Shown: in pieces, positions 60,277-64,000 of the stretch
Position numbering within the stretch: position 1 is the stretch's first letter
How the letters are laid out: every line of letters starts with the position of its first letter
Assembly (NCBI GenBank): GCA_965232015.1
Contig: OZ246946.1
Location: 62,001-126,000, forward strand
DNA: 64,000 nt
Reading direction: 5' to 3'
Origin: JAJEAO01 sp963667635
Lineage (GTDB): Bacteria > Acidobacteriota > Vicinamibacteria > Marinacidobacterales > Marinacidobacteraceae
The notes under the pieces: generated by a model
What the model was told of the DNA's origin: nothing
The model's database searches: none
Seen by the model: only the letters and a program-made list of their open reading frames with translations
Made by a program: the position numbers and the translations under genes

Positions 60277-61320
60277 ATGCCCCGGAAGCCCCGCCCCCGC
60301 ACCGGACGGCCCGCCGACCGCACCCGCGCCCTCGCCATCGCTCTCGGCCAGATCGAGAAGAACCATGGCCGCGGCGCCATCATGAAACTCGGGTCCGGCG
60401 CGATGAACGTGTCGGCCATCCCCACCGGCTGCCTGTCGGTGGACGCCGCCCTCGGGGTCGGGGGCTTCCCGCGCGGCCGCGTGGTGGAGGTGTTCGGGCC
60501 CGAGTCCTCGGGCAAGACGACTCTCGCTCTCCACGTGGTCGCGCAGGCCCAGGCCGCCGGCGGCGTCGCCGCGTTCGTGGACGCCGAGCACGCCCTCGAT
60601 CCCGAGTACTCGGGCGCGCTCGGCGTGGACACTGACGAGCTGCTGGTCTCCCAGCCCGACGACGGCGAGCAGGCGCTCGAGATCACCGAGACGCTCGTCC
60701 GCAGCGGGTCGGTGGACATCGTCGTCGTGGACTCGGTGGCCGCGCTCGTGCCGCGGGCCGAACTCGACGGCGAGATGGGGGATTCCCAGGTCGGCCTCCA
60801 GGCGCGGCTCATGTCGAAGGCGATGCGGAAACTGACCGGAGTCATCTCCAAGTCCGAGACCTGCCTGGTGTTCATCAACCAGTTGCGCGAGAAGATCGGC
60901 GTCATGTTCGGCAGCCCGGAGACCACGAGCGGGGGTCGGGCGCTCAAGTTCTACGCCTCGGTGCGGGTGGACATCCGCCGGATCGGGGCCCTGAAGGAGG
61001 GCGACCAGATCGTGGGCAACCGCACCCGGGTCAAGATCGTGAAGAACAAGGTGGCCCCGCCGTTCCGCCAGGCGGAGTTCGACATCCGGTATGGGGAGGG
61101 GATGTGCCGGGTCGGCGACCTGATGGACCTCGCGGTCAAGAACCGGATCATCGAGAAGAGCGGGGCGTGGTACTCCTACGGGGGCGAGCAGATCGGGCAG
61201 GGCAAGGCGAAGGTCCGTCGCACCCTGCTCGAGGACGAGCCGCTCGTCGCCGAGATCGAGGGCAAGGTCCGCAAGGCGCTGGGGATCGGGGGCCCGGAGG
61301 ACGAGAAGGAGCCCGGATGA
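60277..61320 (+). CDS. recA: Recombinase RecA
   Basis: The 347-residue protein has the full RecA core: Walker A VFGPESSGKTTLALHVVAQA (about residues 70-90), VVVDSVAALVPRAELDGEMG, the L2 DNA-binding region MFGSPETTSGGRALKFYASV and a C-terminal domain ending IGGPEDEKEPG. It polymerises on single-stranded DNA for homologous recombination and stimulates LexA self-cleavage. The N-terminal start ATG 60277 has a basic leader (RKPRPRTGRPADRTRALAIA). A tRNA gene follows 32 bp downstream. Confidence 0.98.
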   Translation: MPRKPRPRTGRPADRTRALAIALGQIEKNHGRGAIMKLGSGAMNVSAIPTGCLSVDAALGVGGFPRGRVVEVFGPESSGKTTLALHVVAQAQAAGGVAAFVDAEHALDPEYSGALGVDTDELLVSQPDDGEQALEITETLVRSGSVDIVVVDSVAALVPRAELDGEMGDSQVGLQARLMSKAMRKLTGVISKSETCLVFINQLREKIGVMFGSPETTSGGRALKFYASVRVDIRRIGALKEGDQIVGNRTRVKIVKNKVAPPFRQAEFDIRYGEGMCRVGDLMDLAVKNRIIEKSGAWYSYGGEQIGQGKAKVRRTLLEDEPLVAEIEGKVRKALGIGGPEDEKEPG

Positions 61321-61352
61321 GGGCTTGATGTGGCAGACTTCCGGGCCGCGTC

Positions 61353-61425
<73 letters not shown>

Positions 61426-61431
61426 CGCGGC

Positions 61432-61560
61432 TGTGGAGCGTCGGGGGCGTGGCCCGCATGGGCCGCCCTCGGCATGGAGCACCCGCCCTGTGGAGCGCCC
61501 CGGTTCTCCCGGTAGGGGTTTTCCGGAGCGGCGCCATGCACCGCCGGGGAGTCCCGGTTC
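61432..61560. repeat. Degenerate dispersed repeat
   Basis: TGTGGAGC boxes, GGTTCTCCCGGTAGGGG and TTTTCCGGAGCGGCGCCATG units fill the space between tRNA-Phe and the AAA/nuclease gene. Confidence 0.7.
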
Positions 61561-61595
61561 GATGACCCCGAGTCGGAGCTCGCAGCACCGGTACC

Positions 61596-63155
61596 ATGGC
61601 GCTCGCTGACATGATGAAGCGCAGGCTGCCGACCGGGATCCACAACCTCCGCGAGATCCGCCTGGGTGACTACTGCTATGTGGACAAGACGGAGTACATT
61701 GAGCGCCTCCTGGAAGTGGGGAAGCACTTCTTCCTCTCCCGGCCCCGGCGCTTCGGCAAGAGCCTGTTCCTCGACACCCTGAAGGAGCTCTTCGAGGGCA
61801 ACGAGGCGCTGTTTCGCGGCCTCGCGATCCACGGCCGGTGGGACTGGACGATTCGCTATCCGGTGATCCGCCTCGACTTCGGCGGCGGGAACTACCGGAG
61901 CCTCGCCGGGGTCGAGAGCAGCGTCGCGGAGCAGCTCGGCGCCATCGAGTCCGCCGCCGGCGTCACCCCTCCCTATCCGTCCGCGCCGGAACGGTTCCGC
62001 CACCTGATCCGAACTCTTGCCCGAGAGCATGGTCGCCGCGTGGTCGTCCTCGTGGATGAGTACGACAAGCCCATCCTCGACGTGATCGCCGATCCGCAAG
62101 CGGCCGAGCGCAACCGCGACTTCCTCCGCGGCTTCTATGGGACGGTGAAGTCCATGGACGCGCACATCGAGTTCAGCTTCTTCACGGGAGTGAGCAAGTT
62201 CACCAAGGTGAGTCTCTTCTCCGAACTGAACAACCAGACGGACATCACGCTCGACCCGCGATTCGGCAACATCTGCGGCTACACCGAGGCGGACCTCGAT
62301 CAGGTGTTTGCCTCCCACCTCGAAGGACTCGACCGGGAGCGCATCCGGGAGTGGTACAACGGCTATGGCTGGCTCGAGGACGAGCGGGTGTACAACCCGT
62401 ACGACATCCTGCTTCTCTTCGACACGCGCAGGTTTCGGCCGCACTGGTTCGAGACCGGCTCGCCCGACTTCGTCATCCAGCTTCTGAAGGAGCGCCGCGT
62501 GTTCACACCATCGCTGGACGGCTTGCGGACGACTTGGGAACTGTTGTCGCGGTTCGACGTCCGGCGAATGGGAACCGAGGCCCTGCTGTTCCAGGTTGGC
62601 TATCTCACGGTCCTCGCGGAAGAGGAAGTCGCGGGCGAGAGCCGCTACCGGCTGGGCTATCCGAACCGGGAGGTGCGACAGAGCCTCCACCGGAGCCTGC
62701 TGGAGGAAGTGACGCCGCCGGAGGCGGCATCCCTGGACGGCAACGACCGCCTCGGGAGCGCGCTGATGGCAGGTGACCTCGACCGCGTGGAGGTGCTCAT
62801 TCGGGCTCTCGTCGATTCCATTCCCTGCGAATGGCACACCCGGAACGCGATCGCCCGGTTCGAGGGCTACTACGCGAGTGTGCTGTATTCGTATCTGGCG
62901 GCGACCGGAATGGAGGTGGTCGTGGAGGACTCCAGCCGGCGGGGTCGCGCCGATCTGGTGGTGCGTTGCGGCGGGCGAGTCTTTCTGTTCGAAGTCAAGG
63001 TCGTCAAGGAACCCACCGGAGCGGCCATGAAGCAGCTTCGGGAGCGCGACTACGCGGCGAAGTACCGGGGCAGGGGAGAACCCATCCACCTGATCGGCGT
63101 CGAGTTCAGCCGCGAGACGAGAAACCTCATCGCCTTCGAGACAGCCCCCGCCTGA
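61596..63155 (+). CDS. AAA-ATPase-like / PD-(D/E)XK_9 fusion protein (DUF1703 type)
   Basis: The 519-residue protein has the classical start RRLPTGIHNLREIRLGDYCY, VDKTEYIERLLEVGKHFFLS, and Walker A RPRRFGKSLFLDTL (about residue 50); the acidic motif VVLVDEYDKPILDV stands near 150. The C-terminal nuclease-like domain (ASVLYSYLAATGMEVVVEDS, RADLVVRCGGRVFLFEVKVV) holds the D and E-x-K of PD-(D/E)XK. These are stand-alone accessory or mobile-element genes in many bacteria, of unknown target. It starts at ATG 61596, shortly after tRNA-Phe. Confidence 0.9.
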   Translation: MALADMMKRRLPTGIHNLREIRLGDYCYVDKTEYIERLLEVGKHFFLSRPRRFGKSLFLDTLKELFEGNEALFRGLAIHGRWDWTIRYPVIRLDFGGGNYRSLAGVESSVAEQLGAIESAAGVTPPYPSAPERFRHLIRTLAREHGRRVVVLVDEYDKPILDVIADPQAAERNRDFLRGFYGTVKSMDAHIEFSFFTGVSKFTKVSLFSELNNQTDITLDPRFGNICGYTEADLDQVFASHLEGLDRERIREWYNGYGWLEDERVYNPYDILLLFDTRRFRPHWFETGSPDFVIQLLKERRVFTPSLDGLRTTWELLSRFDVRRMGTEALLFQVGYLTVLAEEEVAGESRYRLGYPNREVRQSLHRSLLEEVTPPEAASLDGNDRLGSALMAGDLDRVEVLIRALVDSIPCEWHTRNAIARFEGYYASVLYSYLAATGMEVVVEDSSRRGRADLVVRCGGRVFLFEVKVVKEPTGAAMKQLRERDYAAKYRGRGEPIHLIGVEFSRETRNLIAFETAPA

Positions 63156-63303
63156 CGCCCCGAAACGGGCGCCCCGCGGCTCAGCCCCGCCCGGTCGCCC
63201 GCGTCGCGAATGCCGCCCGTCCGCTGCGCGCGACGAGCGAGGCGGCTGGCGAGAACGGTTCGACCCAGCGACTCTCCGTCCGTCAGATCCGGGACGGCGG
63301 GAG

Positions 63304-63642
63304 TCACGAGGTCGGGGCCATGAGGGCCTGTAGCCTGCTGCGCAAGAAGTCCAGAGGCAGCTCCTCGGAGTTGGCGTAGTGGCCGTAACCGTCCCTGCCC
63401 CGAATCACGGAATACCAGGCCCCCGCCCCATCGCCGCTCACGAGGATGTACAGGGCGGCCCGGGTTTGTGGAGCCTTGAAATAGAGGGAGACTTCGCCGT
63501 CCTCGGTGGGTGCCACGATCGGGGCGATGGGACCGTCGGCCAGCGCCTCGAGGACGCGGCGGGCTTCCTTGCGCGCGATCTCCTTGACTTCAGGAAGCCC
63601 ATCGTCGGCGACTTCCTCGTCGATGCCCTCGAGGTCACGCAT
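63304..63642 (-). CDS. Small accessory-island protein of unknown function
   Basis: A 112-residue frame from ATG 63642; a GTG at 63681 would add 13 codons. It begins MRDLEGIDEEVADDGLPEV and continues with EDGEVSLYFKAPQTRAALYI and YGHYANSEELPLDFLRSRLQ, a mixed alpha/beta pattern that recurs as uncharacterised small proteins of accessory regions. It follows a broken PIN-toxin locus on the same strand. Between 63156 and 63303 nothing is recognised. Confidence 0.55.
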   Translation of the reverse strand: MRDLEGIDEEVADDGLPEVKEIARKEARRVLEALADGPIAPIVAPTEDGEVSLYFKAPQTRAALYILVSGDGAGAWYSVIRGRDGYGHYANSEELPLDFLRSRLQALMAPTS

Positions 63643-63702
63643 GGCTCTTTCGATCCACCCTCCGCACCTTGCCTCCGTCACGCGGCGGATCTGCGGATGG
63701 GT

Positions 63703-63863
63703 TCAGTGAGTGCGCGGGACCCGGTGCAGCTCGTCTTGGAGCGCATCGCTCGTGAACAACGCGACATCCGGCCGGAGCGCGAGGGCGACCACTTGGGGGG
63801 TCTCCCACCCCAGATCAGGGCGGAGACGACGACGTTGGTGTCAAGAACGAGCCGCACGATCAC
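63703..63863 (-). pseudogene. Frameshifted, truncated PIN-domain toxin
   Basis: The frame opens VRLVLDTNVVVSALIWGG (start GTG 63857 or 63863), the exact N-terminus of PIN toxins with the catalytic Asp. After RPPK the frame shifts: a neighbouring frame carries the continuation VVALALRPDVALFTSDALQD then ELHRVPRTH and stops at 63703. Only about 50 residues remain of a usual 130-140, so the C-terminal acids are lost. Confidence 0.75.
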
Positions 63864-64000
63864 GCCGGGGCCGCCGGACGGCATTCACCTCGGCCTGGAT
63901 CTCGTTCATCGACATGCGGGGGAGCTTCTTCGCCGTCAGCTCGTCCGCCACACGGAGGAACTCGCGCAGATGGTGACTCCGCAGCTCGGCTCGGACCAGA
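63841..64000 (-). CDS. Antitoxin of the broken PIN locus (5' end outside the window)
   Basis: The visible C-terminal 52 residues read LVRAELRSHHLREFLRVADE, then LTAKKLPRMSMNEIQAEVNA, then VRRPRRDRAARS and stop at 63841, overlapping the PIN start. The gene runs off the window edge. The charged, helical tail is that of a VapB-type antitoxin; the DNA-binding domain is not visible. The frame itself is intact in the visible part. Confidence 0.65.
   Translation of the reverse strand, partial: LVRAELRSHHLREFLRVADELTAKKLPRMSMNEIQAEVNAVRRPRRDRAARS

Overview
This is a gene-dense, very G+C-rich bacterial chromosome segment. Two giant Oar-type TonB-dependent receptors with a carboxypeptidase-regulatory-like N-terminal domain, a CRTAC1/ASPIC-UnbV protein, TPR proteins, a multihaem cytochrome-TPR protein and many Tat- or lipobox-bearing enzymes together suggest an Acidobacteriota-like (possibly Thermoanaerobaculia-like) heterotroph. 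That placement is inference from gene content; no rRNA is present. The anchors for later placement are a complete recA (60277-61320) and a tRNA-Phe (61353-61425).

Layout. 1-1417: a tandem repeat block, a small membrane protein and a decayed NYN-nuclease gene. 1418-10549: an inactive-looking alpha/beta hydrolase, an MFS transporter, a DinB protein, a lipoprotein RidA, an APC permease, a lipoprotein, a Tat-exported HD protein carrying a repeat unit inside its reading frame, a Tat-exported D-amino-acid oxidase, and an AbiEii-like nucleotidyltransferase with a partner. 10882-20053: two TonB receptors flanking a seven-haem cytochrome c/TPR protein. 20339-22182: AAA ATPase plus a VapBC-type pair. 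22288-30498: TPR and CRTAC1 proteins, a cupin, a lipoprotein fumarylacetoacetase-like enzyme, a matrixin-like metalloprotease, an M20 carbamoylase-type hydrolase and a YugP-type peptidase. 30728-38762: TPR protein, lysine 6-aminotransferase with a LysE exporter, a second toxin-antitoxin pair, a TonB-C-like protein, a PQQ-propeller protein and a DUF1028 protein. 38975-49207: a truncated Schlafen-type ATPase, then a type I restriction-modification island in the order hsdM, DUF1016 nuclease, hsdS, hsdR, YgjP-like metalloprotease. 49224-57661: polyprenol/diacylglycerol-kinase-like protein, RecF-like ATPase, MobA-like nucleotidyltransferase, secreted proteins, and a three-subunit molybdenum hydroxylase (PaoABC-like) followed by a small Cys-rich protein. 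57760-64000: DciA-like protein, thiolase, 3-hydroxyacyl-CoA dehydrogenase, recA, tRNA-Phe, an AAA/PD-(D/E)XK protein, and a broken PIN toxin locus at the window edge.

Two features stand out. First, a family of intergenic repeats built from short palindromes (CCGGACTCCAGTCCGG and the compensatory form CCGGTCTCCAGACCGG) and a GGGCCCCCACCGGGAG-type module fills about fourteen gaps and once lies in frame inside a gene. Second, the type I restriction island is bracketed by a 50-bp direct repeat that is a second, diverged copy of the 3' end of the neighbouring kinase-like gene, which points to site-specific insertion; and a 32-bp palindromic element occurs twice in its DUF1016 gene and once, in another reading frame, at the 5' edge of the truncated ATPase gene just outside the island.
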